Source of the DNA: Haloferax sp. Q22
GTDB taxonomy: Archaea; Halobacteriota; Halobacteria; Halobacteriales; Haloferacaceae
NCBI RefSeq assembly: GCF_001482285.1
Contig: NZ_LOEP01000037.1
Coordinates: 124,001-188,000 of the forward strand
Direction of reading: 5' to 3'
Length of the DNA: 64,000 bases
The position numbers and the translations under genes were made by a program. Every line of letters begins with the position of its first letter. Within the stretch, counting starts at the first letter, position 1. The notes below the pieces were generated by a model, which was given only the letters and a program-made list of their open reading frames with translations, was not told the origin of the DNA and did not search any database. Below, piece after piece: positions 9,111 through 17,955 of the stretch.

Positions 9111-9311
9111 GTTGTGGATGACTGATGATGATATAAAAACGGAAGGGTTGAATCAATGCGTTTCAAAAATATTTCATAGTATATGTTCTGAAAAATAATT
9201 CCAAACCGCGTTCGACGACCGAACCAACCGGCAAGCGGGGAGGGACGTCGTCAGCCGCGGCGTACCTCGCGACGGGTTGATTTCCCGCTCACGTCGCGCC
9301 TCGGTCGCCGC

Positions 9312-10076
9312 TCACTCCACGACAGTCGCCGAGTTGTCTCGCGGGCGGTAGCCGATGGCGCGCATCGTCTCCGTGAGCGAGAGATACCGGTCGTCGTTCG
9401 CGGAGACGAGGTTAACCGCGAGCGGCGAGTCGGGAAGCGGAGCCTCGACGGCCCGACGCATCCCCTGTGCGCAGTCGTCGGGGCTAAGCCACATCGCTCG
9501 GACGTAGCGCGCGACGTCTTCTTCCTCGTCCATCTTCTCGCGGACCTCTTCGGCCGTCAGGAGCCACCCGATGCGGAGGTTGAGTACTTCCAGTCCGTGT
9601 CGGTCCGCGTAGTAGTTGCCCAGCGCCTCGCCGAACACCTTGCTCACGCCGTAGTACGAGTCGGGACGCGCCGGGTCCGACACGCCGACCGCCTCGGCGT
9701 CGGCGGCCAGCGTCTCCGGACGGGCCGGGTCGGCAATGTTGTACATCTGGTGGACGTGGTTCGTGCTGGCGAAGACGAGTCGGTCGACGTCGGCCGCCAG
9801 CGCCGCCTCGTAGACGTTGTACGTGCCGCCGATGTTGACCTCGTAGACGCTGTCCCACGCCGCGTCGGGGTTCGGGTTGGCCGCGAGGTGAACGACGATA
9901 TCGTGGCCCTCGAACGCCTCAGTCAGCGCGTCTTCGTCGCGCACGTCGAGAATGACGCTATCGAGTCCCTCGCGTTCTCGGTGCGTGATGGGCGTCACGT
10001 CGTGGTCCGAGCCCAGCGTCTCGACCGTGACTCTCCCGACGTTGCCAGCCGCTCCGGTGACCGCAATACGTGCCAT
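9312..10076 (-). CDS. Extended-SDR NAD(P)-dependent sugar dehydrogenase (L-arabinose/uronate dehydrogenase-like)
   Basis: A 254-residue extended short-chain dehydrogenase with the nucleotide-binding motif TGAAGNVG (residues 7-14), an FASTNHV strand, the catalytic pair Tyr142-Lys146 (YGVSK), an RIGW motif and a MWLSPDD block. These blocks resemble bacterial uronate dehydrogenases, haloarchaeal glucose-6-phosphate dehydrogenase (Azf) and the extended-SDR L-arabinose dehydrogenase described in Haloferax volcanii. In this pentose cluster an L-arabinose 1-dehydrogenase producing arabinonolactone is the most economical assignment, with uronate as an alternative. It is divergent from another SDR gene; the 100-bp gap probably holds both promoters. 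Family confidence is high and substrate confidence modest. Confidence 0.75.
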   Translation of the reverse strand: MARIAVTGAAGNVGRVTVETLGSDHDVTPITHREREGLDSVILDVRDEDALTEAFEGHDIVVHLAANPNPDAAWDSVYEVNIGGTYNVYEAALAADVDRLVFASTNHVHQMYNIADPARPETLAADAEAVGVSDPARPDSYYGVSKVFGEALGNYYADRHGLEVLNLRIGWLLTAEEVREKMDEEEDVARYVRAMWLSPDDCAQGMRRAVEAPLPDSPLAVNLVSANDDRYLSLTETMRAIGYRPRDNSATVVE

Positions 10077-10176
10077 ACCATGACAATCGACGGAAGTCTA
10101 TTAAACGTGTTCCAAGCGTCCGTCGCCGGATTGCCACGGGGAAAACACGTATGGGACAGGGTCACAATCACGGCGT

Positions 10177-10938
10177 ATGGTCGACCGACCAACCGCTTTG
10201 GAAAACCCGCTCGACGGGCGGACGGCGCTCGTCACGGGAGCGAGTTCGGGAATCGGCGCGGCGACGGCGCGCGTGCTCGCCGAGGACGGCGCGGACGTGT
10301 GTCTCGCCGCCCGCAGAGTCGAGCGACTGGAATCGCTCGCGGACGAAATTCGCGCGGCGACGGACGCCGCCGTGAGCGTCGTGCCGACGGACGTGACCGA
10401 CCCCGACGCGGTCCGGGCGCTCGTCGACGCAACCGTCGAGCGGTTCGGCTCGCTCGACATCGTCGTCTGCAACGCCGGCCTCGGCGTCGACAAACCGGTC
10501 GCGGAGCTCACCGACGAGGAGTACCGACTGATGACCGGCGTCAACGTCGACGGGATGTTCTACACGGCCAGAGAGGCGATTCCGCACCTCGTGGAGTCGG
10601 AGGGCAATATCGTCTTCCTCGGGAGCATGTCCGGGAACCACCCGCGACCCCACAACCCTGTGTACGCCGCGACGAAGTGGTGGGTCCGCGGGTTCGCGTC
10701 GAGCCTGCAGGGGTCCATCGGCGAGGAGAACGTCGGCGTGACCTGCGTCAACCCGACCGAGGTCAGGACCGAGTTCGGCTCCGAGAGCGGCGAGACGCAG
10801 GCGGAGTCGTTCGACGAGGGTGAGGTGACGGAGGCGATAGAGGTCGCCGACGCCATCGCCTACGCGGTCCGCCAGCGGTCGCCGAACACGGTGCTGTCGC
10901 TCGACCTCTACCGACGAGACAAGATATCGCACTTCTGA
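10177..10938 (+). CDS. Classical short-chain dehydrogenase/reductase
   Basis: A 253-residue classical SDR with the cofactor motif TGASSGIG (residues 20-27), an NAG-type strand (VCNAG, near 99-101), and the catalytic Tyr163-Lys167 (YAATK). The Arg-rich AARR after the second strand suggests NADP preference. The C-terminus ends in RRDKISHF. It lies about 75 bp upstream of the lactonase gene on the same strand and probably shares a transcript with it. It could oxidise a sugar or sugar alcohol, or reduce a keto-acid; the sequence does not decide which. Its position argues for a role in sugar catabolism. Confidence 0.75.
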   Translation: MVDRPTALENPLDGRTALVTGASSGIGAATARVLAEDGADVCLAARRVERLESLADEIRAATDAAVSVVPTDVTDPDAVRALVDATVERFGSLDIVVCNAGLGVDKPVAELTDEEYRLMTGVNVDGMFYTAREAIPHLVESEGNIVFLGSMSGNHPRPHNPVYAATKWWVRGFASSLQGSIGEENVGVTCVNPTEVRTEFGSESGETQAESFDEGEVTEAIEVADAIAYAVRQRSPNTVLSLDLYRRDKISHF

Positions 10939-11012
10939 AGGCGGCGACGGGAGCGGCGGCGACCCCCGAAAACGGGGAAGCGTATTTTGCGGTCGGTTGC
11001 GAACGAACGGCC

Positions 11013-11873
11013 ATGACTGTCACGCGAGTGGTCGACACGTCGTGCCGACTCGGCGAGGGGCCGGTCTGGCACCCCGACGAAAAGCGGCTGTACTGGGTAG
11101 ACATCGAAAGCGGGCGGCTCCACCGCTACGACCCCGAGACAGGGGCGCACGACTGTCCCATCGAAACGTCGGTTCTCGCCGGCGTGACGATTCAACGCGA
11201 CGGGTCGCTCTTGGCGTTCATGGACCGCGGCCGCGTGGGGCGCGTCGTCGACGGCGAACTCGGGGACATCACGCGAATCGTCGACTCGCCGACTCGGTTC
11301 AACGACGTTATCGCCGACCCCGCCGGACAGGTGTTCTGCGGGACGATGCCGGCGGAATCCGGGGACGGGCGGCTGTTCCGTCTCGACACCGACGGGACGG
11401 TGACGACGGTCGAGACCGGCGTCGGCATCCCGAACGGGATGGGTTTCACCCGCGACCGCGAGCGATTCTACTTCACGGAAACGGAGGCACACACCATCTA
11501 TCGGTACGCCTACGACGAAGAGACGGGAGCCGTCTCGGACCGTGAACGGTTCGTCGAATCGCCGGCGACGCCCGGATTACCGGACGGTATGACGGTCGAT
11601 TCGGCGGGCGACATCTGGTCCGCCCGCTGGGAGGGGGGCTGTGTGGTCAAGTACGACGCCGACGGGACCGAACTCGAACGATTCGACGTGCCGACGGAGA
11701 AAGTGACGAGCGTCGCGTTCGGCGGACCCGACCTCGATTCGCTCTATGTGACGACCGCCGGCGGCGACCCGGACGGCGGAGCAGACGAGGACGAGGACGC
11801 GGGTGCGCTGTTCCGCCTCGACGTGGCGGCGTCCGGTCGCCCCGAGTTTCGCTCTGACGTTCGGCTGGACTGA
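11013..11873 (+). CDS. SMP-30/gluconolactonase family sugar lactonase (XacC-like)
   Basis: A 286-residue six-bladed beta-propeller lactonase of the SMP-30/LRE family. Metal-binding signatures include Glu near residue 13 (LGEGPVWHPDE), the Asn of RFND near residue 92 and the DGMT block with an Asp near residue 193. It hydrolyses sugar 1,5- or 1,4-lactones to the free acids. In this cluster it would open xylono- or arabinonolactone made by the dehydrogenases and feed the XacD-like dehydratase, as XacC does in Haloferax volcanii. It is on the plus strand after an SDR and convergent with a Gfo/Idh/MocA gene, 27 bp apart. Confidence 0.85.
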   Translation: MTVTRVVDTSCRLGEGPVWHPDEKRLYWVDIESGRLHRYDPETGAHDCPIETSVLAGVTIQRDGSLLAFMDRGRVGRVVDGELGDITRIVDSPTRFNDVIADPAGQVFCGTMPAESGDGRLFRLDTDGTVTTVETGVGIPNGMGFTRDRERFYFTETEAHTIYRYAYDEETGAVSDRERFVESPATPGLPDGMTVDSAGDIWSARWEGGCVVKYDADGTELERFDVPTEKVTSVAFGGPDLDSLYVTTAGGDPDGGADEDEDAGALFRLDVAASGRPEFRSDVRLD

Positions 11874-11900
11874 GCCGAAACGGACAGCGGCCGCGGGCCG

Positions 11901-12878
11901 TCAGTCCAACTCGACCGTGCGCCCGGTGTCGGCGCTCTCGTAAACCGCGTCGATGGTCCGCATGAGGTCGACGGACTCCTCGCGGTCGATTCGCGGCGTC
12001 TCGCCGGTCTCGACGGCGCGGGCGAACGCCTCGACCTCGCTGCGGTAGTTGTCTATCGGGTCGAACGTCTCCGTGACGACCCGGCCGTCCGTGGCGTAGG
12101 TGAGTTCGGCAGACGCCGTCGGTTCGATGTTGAACGCGGTCTTCGCCTCCAGCCAGCCGTCGGTGGTCTGGACGCGGTAGTACTGCGTCTCGGGCGTATC
12201 GAACGACGATTCGACGCTGGCGGTCGCGCCGGAGTCGTACTCCAAGACGCCCGACATCCGCGTGTCGACGCCGCAGTCGCGCGTGTCGGTCGTGGTCGCG
12301 TACACCCGGTCGGGCGTCCCGAGGAAGAGCCGCGCCGCGCTGATGGCGTAACAGCCGACGTCCATGACGCTCCCGCCCGCGAGTTCGGGTTCGATGCGGA
12401 TGTTCTCCGCCCCGTCGGGCAGACGGAACGAGAAGTTCGAGGTGACCGAGACGACTTCGCCGAGTTCCGACGCGACGAGTTCGGCGGCCCGCTCGGTCCG
12501 CGGGTGGAAGCGATACATGAACCCCTCCATCAGCGTGACGCCCGCGTCCTCGCAGTAGTCGAAGACGGCGGCCGTCTCGTCGGCGCTGGCGGTCAGCGGC
12601 TTCTCGCAGAGCACGTGCAGACCGTGGTCGGCGGCCGCCCGGACCCAGTCGGCGTGGAGGCTATTGGGAAGCGGGATGTAGACCGCGTCGAGGGAGTCGT
12701 CAGCCAACAGCGCCTCGTAACTACCGTACGCGGTGGGAATGCCGACCTCGTCGGCGACTGCGCTCGCCCGCGTCTCGTCGCGGGACGCGATGGCCGCCGC
12801 CGTGTGGTCGCTCGCCTGAATGGCCGGAATCACCGATTCGATGCCGATACCTGCGGTGCCGAGGATACCAAACTGCAT
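11901..12878 (-). CDS. Gfo/Idh/MocA family oxidoreductase
   Basis: A 325-residue protein with an N-terminal Rossmann domain (GILGTAGIGIESVIPAI), the CEKPL motif typical of the family near residue 92, a DVGCYAIS block, and a C-terminal beta-sheet domain. It is about the size of the small dehydrogenase or aldose reductase members, including D-xylose 1-dehydrogenase (NADP+). It lies 60 bp downstream of a second, longer family member, probably in one operon headed by the FAH-family gene. It may oxidise a different aldose anomer or an inositol-like substrate, since two paralogues side by side imply split specificity. Substrate unproven. Confidence 0.8.
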   Translation of the reverse strand: MQFGILGTAGIGIESVIPAIQASDHTAAAIASRDETRASAVADEVGIPTAYGSYEALLADDSLDAVYIPLPNSLHADWVRAAADHGLHVLCEKPLTASADETAAVFDYCEDAGVTLMEGFMYRFHPRTERAAELVASELGEVVSVTSNFSFRLPDGAENIRIEPELAGGSVMDVGCYAISAARLFLGTPDRVYATTTDTRDCGVDTRMSGVLEYDSGATASVESSFDTPETQYYRVQTTDGWLEAKTAFNIEPTASAELTYATDGRVVTETFDPIDNYRSEVEAFARAVETGETPRIDREESVDLMRTIDAVYESADTGRTVELD

Positions 12879-12938
12879 GCGGGGAGGTGCGGCGACCCCG
12901 ATAATAAAACTCCGGGCGAAAACGCGTCGAATCGGGGC

Positions 12939-14051
12939 TTACGCCTCGTCGGAGGCGGAGGCGGAGTCGACCGGGACGTCGGTGCCGCGCTCCGCCGCGG
13001 CGTAAATCGCGTCCATCGCGCGCATATCCACGAGTGCGTGGTCGCCGTCGGGCGCGGGCTCGGTCTCCGTCAGAAGACGGGACGCGAAGTAGTCGAACTC
13101 CTCGGTCATCTGGTTCACCTGCTCGAAGTCGTACTCGACGGATTGAGTGCCCCACGACAGCCGGAAGCCGCGTTGCTGGCGGTTGTAGAACGCGGGCTCG
13201 ATTTCGAGTTCCCCCTCCGTGCCGGTCACTCGGAGGTGGCTCGACTGGTAGGCCGACTGGCTGGCGGTGCAGACCGCGAGCGTGCCGTCGTCGAAGTCGA
13301 CGCCGAAGCTGACGTGTTCGTCGCCGACGGCCTCGAACGACTCGTCGTCGACGCGGGCGCGCGCCCTGACGCGGACGGGGTCGGCGTCGAGGACGAACCG
13401 GGCGGTGTTCAGCGGGTAGAGCCCGATGTCCATGACGGTCGCGCCGCCGGAGAGTTCGGGGTCGAGCCGCCATTGGTCTGGGTCGGGGACGACCTCGTCA
13501 AGCAGGCGCTGGGACATGTGGCCGTGGACGAACACCGGGTCGCCGATGACGGCGGCCTCGACGAGTTCGCGGGCGCGCCGGACGGCCGGCTCGGTCTGCA
13601 TCCGATAGGCGACCATCAGGGGCACGTCAGCTCGGTCGCAGGCGGCGACGAGCTTCTCGGCCCGCTCAACCGACGCTTCGAGCGGTTTCTCGCAGAGGAC
13701 CGCCTTCCCCAACTCGGCGGCGGTCTCGACGTACGGGAGATGTAACCCGTTCGGCGTGACGACGTACACCGCGTCGTAGGCGTCGGCGGCGACGCCCTCG
13801 TGGAACTCGTCGTAGGTGAGCCCGTGGGTTATCGACTCGGCCAACTCCCTCGCGCCCTCGGCTTTCTCCTTCGAGCTACTGACGACGACCGTCGTCTCGC
13901 AGAACTCGGACTCCTCGACCGCGGGAATCGCCTCGTCGCGGGTCCACCAGCCGAGGCCGATCATGGCGAGCCTGACGGTGCCCGTCACGTCGTCGCCCTG
14001 CCAGTCGCGGCGCGTGAACTCGTCTGTGATGTCGGTGGGTGTGGAGGTCAT
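12939..14051 (-). CDS. Gfo/Idh/MocA family sugar dehydrogenase, probable D-xylose 1-dehydrogenase (XacA-like)
   Basis: A 370-residue oxidoreductase with the Rossmann motif [14 protein letters not shown], the YVVTPNGLH strand, the CEKPLEAS motif near residue 140, and [15 protein letters not shown] in the second domain. The overall pattern, including the DW-GTVR-GLGWWTR N-terminus and the [14 protein letters not shown] block, resembles the haloarchaeal Gfo6 D-xylose dehydrogenase (XacA). It would oxidise xylose to xylonolactone using NADP. Its ATG overlaps the stop of the upstream FAH-family gene by four bases, indicating translational coupling and placing first and third pathway steps in one operon. 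Substrate inferred from similarity and context. Confidence 0.82.
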   Translation of the reverse strand: MTSTPTDITDEFTRRDWQGDDVTGTVRLAMIGLGWWTRDEAIPAVEESEFCETTVVVSSSKEKAEGARELAESITHGLTYDEFHEGVAADAYDAVYVVTPNGLHLPYVETAAELGKAVLCEKPLEASVERAEKLVAACDRADVPLMVAYRMQTEPAVRRARELVEAAVIGDPVFVHGHMSQRLLDEVVPDPDQWRLDPELSGGATVMDIGLYPLNTARFVLDADPVRVRARARVDDESFEAVGDEHVSFGVDFDDGTLAVCTASQSAYQSSHLRVTGTEGELEIEPAFYNRQQRGFRLSWGTQSVEYDFEQVNQMTEEFDYFASRLLTETEPAPDGDHALVDMRAMDAIYAAAERGTDVPVDSASASDEA

Positions 14052-14917
14052 ACGGTGGTGACGCCGTTCGAGAGAGTGCCGATGCCCTCGACGGTGATGT
14101 CGACGCGGTCGCCTTCTTGGAGGTCGAACGGCTGTTCGGGGACGAGCGAGGTGCCCGTGAGGATGACCGCAAGTTCGGGCACCGTGTTGTGGCGTGTGAA
14201 GTACGAGACGAGTTCCTCACAGCTACGGACCATCTCGCTGGTGTTGGTGGCGTCGTCGTAGACGACCTCGCCGTCGCGTTCGATGGTCATGCTCATCTCC
14301 AACTCGTGGGGGTCGCCGATGTCCTCCGGCGTGACCACGCACGGGCCGAGCGAACAACAGCGGTCGTAAACCTTCGCCTGCGGCAGGTACAGCGGGTTTT
14401 CGCCCTCTATCGACCGACTACTCACGTCGTTGCCGACCGTGTAGCCGACGATTTCGCCGCGCCGCAGGACGATACCGAGTTCCGGTTCGGGGACGTCCCA
14501 CTCGGAATCGTCTCTGACGCCGATGGCATCGCCCGGTTCGACGGTCCGAGAAGGCGTGGCTTTGAAGAATATTTCCGGCCGGTCGGCGTCGTAGACGTCG
14601 TAGTACATGTCCGGCATGGAACTCTCTTCCTCGCGCGCCTGCTCGCTGATCTGGTAGGTGACGCCGGCGGCCCAGACTTCCTCGGCGTCGACCGGAACGG
14701 TCGCGTGCTGGTCGACGAACGCCTCGTCGATCACGTCGGCGGCTTCTGTGAGTTCGGCGGCGAGTCGGTCGATTGGAATGCGGGCGATACTCGCAACGCG
14801 AGCCAAGTCGCCGAACGTCCGAAGGTCGGCGTCAGCGGTCGTGAGGTCGTAGGTCGTGGAGTCGCGACTCACCGTGAGACGGCGCTCTCCCGACACCTCT
14901 AACTGGTGGTACTGCAT
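14048..14917 (-). CDS. FAH-family 2-keto-3-deoxy-pentonate dehydratase (XacE-like)
   Basis: A 289-residue fumarylacetoacetate hydrolase-family protein. The C-terminal domain has the metal-site blocks [12 protein letters not shown] (two acidic ligands), [12 protein letters not shown] and [11 protein letters not shown], ending in [18 protein letters not shown]. Family members with this architecture dehydrate 2-keto-3-deoxy-D-arabinonate/xylonate to 2,5-dioxopentanoate, as XacE does in Haloferax volcanii. It is the first gene of a leftward operon whose next gene overlaps by four bases. A TTTTATAA box sits about 26-33 bp upstream of the ATG, implying a leaderless mRNA. Alternative members of the family hydrolyse acylpyruvates, but the neighbours make the dehydratase role most likely. 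Confidence 0.83.
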   Translation of the reverse strand: MQYHQLEVSGERRLTVSRDSTTYDLTTADADLRTFGDLARVASIARIPIDRLAAELTEAADVIDEAFVDQHATVPVDAEEVWAAGVTYQISEQAREEESSMPDMYYDVYDADRPEIFFKATPSRTVEPGDAIGVRDDSEWDVPEPELGIVLRRGEIVGYTVGNDVSSRSIEGENPLYLPQAKVYDRCCSLGPCVVTPEDIGDPHELEMSMTIERDGEVVYDDATNTSEMVRSCEELVSYFTRHNTVPELAVILTGTSLVPEQPFDLQEGDRVDITVEGIGTLSNGVTTV

Positions 14918-14942
14918 TCAGTATCCCAATTACCATCGATTG

Positions 14943-14950
14943 TTATAAAA
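14943..14950 (-). promoter_or_regulatory. TATA box of the FAH/Gfo operon
   Basis: The minus strand reads TTTTATAA, 26-33 bp upstream of the ATG at 14917, the spacing of a leaderless haloarchaeal promoter. The remainder of the 739-bp gap 14918-15656 has no convincing coding frame. It contains the two near-palindromes at 15316-15332 and 15518-15534. Confidence 0.65.
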
Positions 14951-15315
14951 GTACGTCCCGACGTGGACGCCAACTGGCGGGAACGGCGCGGAATCGCGGG
15001 ACGTGAGCGAGTTCGAGAGGAGATAGTATCCGAGCGATAGGGAGCCACCTGCCGACCGGCGGCCGCGACGTGACCACCGAGGGCTCGGAACCGTCGTGCT
15101 GGCATCCGACAGAGGCATTCTCATTGTCAGAACGCGAGCGCAGAGAGACGGAACGTTCGACGTTCACGATTTCAGCCGTTTCGGACGTGTCACCACCGGG
15201 TCTGTTGGCCTCCCCGAAGAGACACGTCTGCCAGAGACAGGAGGGATAATTCCTCTTTGCGTGCGTATCGTGGACATTCGACTTATCGTCGGCCTGGGCT
15301 CGACCGAATCCAAAA

Positions 15316-15332
15316 TTTCTCTATTACAGAAC
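15316..15332. promoter_or_regulatory. 17-bp near-palindrome, copy 2
   Basis: The plus strand reads TTTCTCTATTACAGAAC; its reverse complement matches the element at 54-70 at 15 of 17 positions. It lies about 400 bp upstream of the FAH operon and about 1.1 kb upstream of the SDR start at 16430. Symmetry (TTCT...AGAA arms) suggests a protein-binding site. A pentose-responsive IclR-type regulator such as XacR would be a candidate, but no such gene is in the window. Confidence 0.5.
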
Positions 15333-15517
15333 AGTGGGGCATCGATATCGAACGGGAACGTGCACAACTCAAGCGCTTGACGCTGGACGGTCGCGGTCGA
15401 GATTACACAGGTACGCTTGTAATCTAGAAAGGCGGACGCCGGCGAAAGCGACCGGACTAGAGAGCGTCGAGGGGAGTCGTGACGCGAGACCGAGTGTGAT
15501 TCCGCGACTCAGCCTCT

Positions 15518-15534
15518 GTTCTCCATTACAGAAC
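15518..15534. promoter_or_regulatory. 17-bp near-palindrome, copy 3
   Basis: The plus strand reads GTTCTCCATTACAGAAC, 202 bp from copy 2 and in the same orientation. It shares the ATTACAGAAC half exactly with copy 2. Two copies in a 739-bp gene-free stretch suggest a regulatory region or the remains of a promoter for a lost gene. Confidence 0.5.
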
Positions 15535-15656
15535 AACTATCGGGTCACCCTTCGGAGCCGGCGGTGACCGCGCGTCGAAGACAGCACGGGTGTTCCAGAG
15601 AACCCTCTCGGCCGGCGATGGGATGACGACGCGCGAGGAAGATACGGAGGGGGCCG

Positions 15657-16430
15657 TCAGAAGGCGCTGTCCGCGAACCCGCCGTCGACGGTGATGACTT
15701 CACCGGTCACGAACGAAGACGCGTCGCTCGCGAGGAAGACCGCCGCGCCGACGATCTCCTCTCGCTCCGCGACCCGACCGAGCGGCGTTCGTTCGTCGAT
15801 TCGCTCGCGCTTTTCGGTCCCCTCGGCGTAGGTGTCGGCGTTCTGTGGCGTGATGACGAATCCCGGCGCGATGGCGTTGACGCGTATCTCGGGCGCGAGT
15901 TCCTTCGCGGACGCGCGGGTGAACGCCTCGACGCCGCCCTTCGCCGCCGAGTAGGCGGGGAGGTTCGCCATCGAGAGCCGCGCGGCCAACGAGGAGATGT
16001 TGATAATCGACCCGCCGTCGGCGACGGCCGGGGCAAGTTCCTGCGTCACCCGGCGGACGCCCCCGAGCGCGATGTCGGTGACGTGGTTCCACGCGTCGTC
16101 GTCGATGCCACGGACCGAGTCGCGGGAGATTGCGCCCTGCGAGGCGACGACCACGTCGACGCCGCCGAACTCCTCGACGGCACGCTCGCGAACGCGTTCG
16201 AGCGAGGCCGGGTCGGTCACGTCGCACGTCTCCCGGGCCGCGTTCGCTCCCAGTTCCTCGATTGCGTCGGCCGTCTCGTCGACTGCCGACTGGCGTCGGC
16301 TGGTTGCGAGTACGTCCGCGCCCTCGCTCGCGAATCCGAGAGCGATTGCCTGTCCGATGCCGCTTGTCCCGCCGACGACGACTACGCGCTTGTCGCTGAC
16401 GGAGACTGGCGTGTGCTCATATGCGACCAT
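15657..16430 (-). CDS. Classical SDR oxidoreductase (sugar/3-oxoacyl reductase type)
   Basis: A 257-residue classical SDR. It has GGTSGIG at residues 20-26, an ATSRR strand suggesting NADP binding, the SQGA variant of the NNAG motif near 97-100, Ser147, Tyr160 and Lys164 (YSAAKGG), and VDGGFADSAF at the C-terminus. The start MVAYEHTPVSV at 16430 was chosen over a longer frame to 16520, whose first 30 residues are His/Arg-rich and run into the promoter region of the divergent zinc dehydrogenase. FabG-like SDRs of this kind are often sugar or gluconate dehydrogenases in sugar clusters. The product is cytoplasmic. Substrate not determinable. Confidence 0.78.
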   Translation of the reverse strand: MVAYEHTPVSVSDKRVVVVGGTSGIGQAIALGFASEGADVLATSRRQSAVDETADAIEELGANAARETCDVTDPASLERVRERAVEEFGGVDVVVASQGAISRDSVRGIDDDAWNHVTDIALGGVRRVTQELAPAVADGGSIINISSLAARLSMANLPAYSAAKGGVEAFTRASAKELAPEIRVNAIAPGFVITPQNADTYAEGTEKRERIDERTPLGRVAEREEIVGAAVFLASDASSFVTGEVITVDGGFADSAF

Positions 16431-16528
16431 GATTCCAGTCCGCACGGTGCCGACATGATAGTTGCGGAACGAGCGATGGGAGTGCCGCATGCAATACGTT
16501 TTTACCAGCCCGTGCCACATGTGCTCTC

Positions 16529-17569
16529 ATGCGAGGACTTGCCAAAGTGGAGCGTAGCTCCGGCGCTATGGAGTTCGTCGAGCGACAGAAACCGGAGCCG
16601 GGCACGGGAGAAGTGCTCGTAGAGGTCGACTACGCCGGCCTCTGCGGGAGTGACGCGGGTATCTACGAGTTCGAATCCGCCTTCGAGCGGATGGAGCTCC
16701 CGACCGTCATCGGCCACGAGTACGCCGGGCGCGTGGTCGAAGTCGGCGACGGCGTGACGGAGTTCGGCGTCGGCGACCGCGTGGTCGAACGCCCGATTCG
16801 GGGCTGCGGCGAGTGTTATCAGTGTCGCATCGGCGAGGAGAACGTCTGCCAAGATGCGGTCATCACCGGCGTCGACCACGACGGCGCTTACGAGCGGTTC
16901 ATCGCCGTCCCGGAGCGCGCCCTGCACCCGATTCCGGACGACGTGGAACAGCGACACGCCGCGGTCGCGGAACCGACGAGCATCGCCGCACGCGCCGTCA
17001 TCGAGAACTCTCGCGTCGGCGCGGGCGACCGCGTGCTGGTCGAGGGGCCCGGTCCAATCGGTCTGCTCACGGCCCAGGTCGCGGCCGCACAGGGCGGCAC
17101 CGTCGTCGTCTCCGGCGTGGGACAGGACGCCGACTATCGGCTCCCGCTCGCGGAGGAACTCGGCTTTGAGACCGTCAACGTCGCCGACGACGACACCGAG
17201 GCGCGCCGCGAGCGCCACACCGGCGGCGTCGGCTACGACGTGGTGTTCGACACGACCGGCCACCCCTCGGGGCTCACGACGGCTGTCGACGAGGTCCGCA
17301 AGGGCGGCCAAATCGTCCTCGTCGGGCAGACCGGTGAGACCTCGATGCCCTACTCCCCGCTCGTCCGGGCCGAAATCGACCTGCAGTGTTCGTACGCCTC
17401 GATGTACGAGGACTTCGAGCGCTCCTTCCGCCTGATTCGCGACGGCGACGTGGACTGCGAGACGTTCGTCGACACCCGGTTCTCACTGCTCGAAGCCGAC
17501 GAGGCTTTCGAGACGTTCATCGAAGGAGGGACGTGCAAGCCGGTGTTCGATATCTCGGAGTTGGCGTAA
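16529..17569 (+). CDS. Zinc-dependent medium-chain alcohol/sugar dehydrogenase
   Basis: A 346-residue MDR-family dehydrogenase. The catalytic zinc site includes Cys39 (AGLCGSD) and His63-Glu64 (GHEYAGRV). The structural zinc cluster is Cys93, Cys96, Cys99 and Cys107. The cofactor domain has VEGPGPIGLLTAQVA. It is most like threonine/sorbitol/galactitol-type dehydrogenases. It is divergent from the SDR at 15657-16430 with a short shared promoter region (98 bp). A role in oxidising a sugar alcohol or aldose in the same catabolic region is plausible. The intact four-Cys lobe argues that the enzyme is functional. Confidence 0.82.
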   Translation: MRGLAKVERSSGAMEFVERQKPEPGTGEVLVEVDYAGLCGSDAGIYEFESAFERMELPTVIGHEYAGRVVEVGDGVTEFGVGDRVVERPIRGCGECYQCRIGEENVCQDAVITGVDHDGAYERFIAVPERALHPIPDDVEQRHAAVAEPTSIAARAVIENSRVGAGDRVLVEGPGPIGLLTAQVAAAQGGTVVVSGVGQDADYRLPLAEELGFETVNVADDDTEARRERHTGGVGYDVVFDTTGHPSGLTTAVDEVRKGGQIVLVGQTGETSMPYSPLVRAEIDLQCSYASMYEDFERSFRLIRDGDVDCETFVDTRFSLLEADEAFETFIEGGTCKPVFDISELA

Positions 17570-17955
17570 GGGAAGTTTCGGTCGATAGCAGTTCAAACCA
17601 GAGATAGAAATCCAAATATACGACAATATTATCTTCGGTCGAAGACGGCTATTTAACCACTAAAGTACGCATATAGTACATAGTTCGGGCTTTCAACCGT
17701 TCTGAATGGACAAGAAACACATATTTTCTAATTTTTGTGGTCAAATATCCCCTATTTGGAGTTTGTGATTCCAGTACAGACCATTTTTCGGGGGTACACA
17801 CCCAATGATTTGAAAACTGTTTGGATATTTCCTTCGGCAGAATTTTTTATTTTATACAATTTTGATGCGCCGGGGCGAACCTCGGACCTGAATCGGGACG
17901 CGGCGCTACCGGGAGGTCGTCAAAGAGACGAAGCGAGGAGAGTCGAAGGGCGGCG
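17570..17955. other. AT-rich non-coding stretch between convergent genes
   Basis: The 386-bp gap between the converging zinc dehydrogenase and ABC ATPase is much richer in A+T than its neighbours, particularly 17585-17870. It has several T-runs (for example around 17849-17858) that could terminate transcripts from either side. No coding frame with haloarchaeal character is visible. A small CTTCGGTCGAAG hairpin occurs near 17634. It could be a remnant of imported DNA or a non-coding RNA region; I see no terminal repeats. Confidence 0.5.

Noticed and set aside
14918..15656. Several short frames in the 739-bp gap
   Set aside because: None has haloarchaeal coding character (acidic bias, family motifs) or a start with a promoter; they are left as non-coding.
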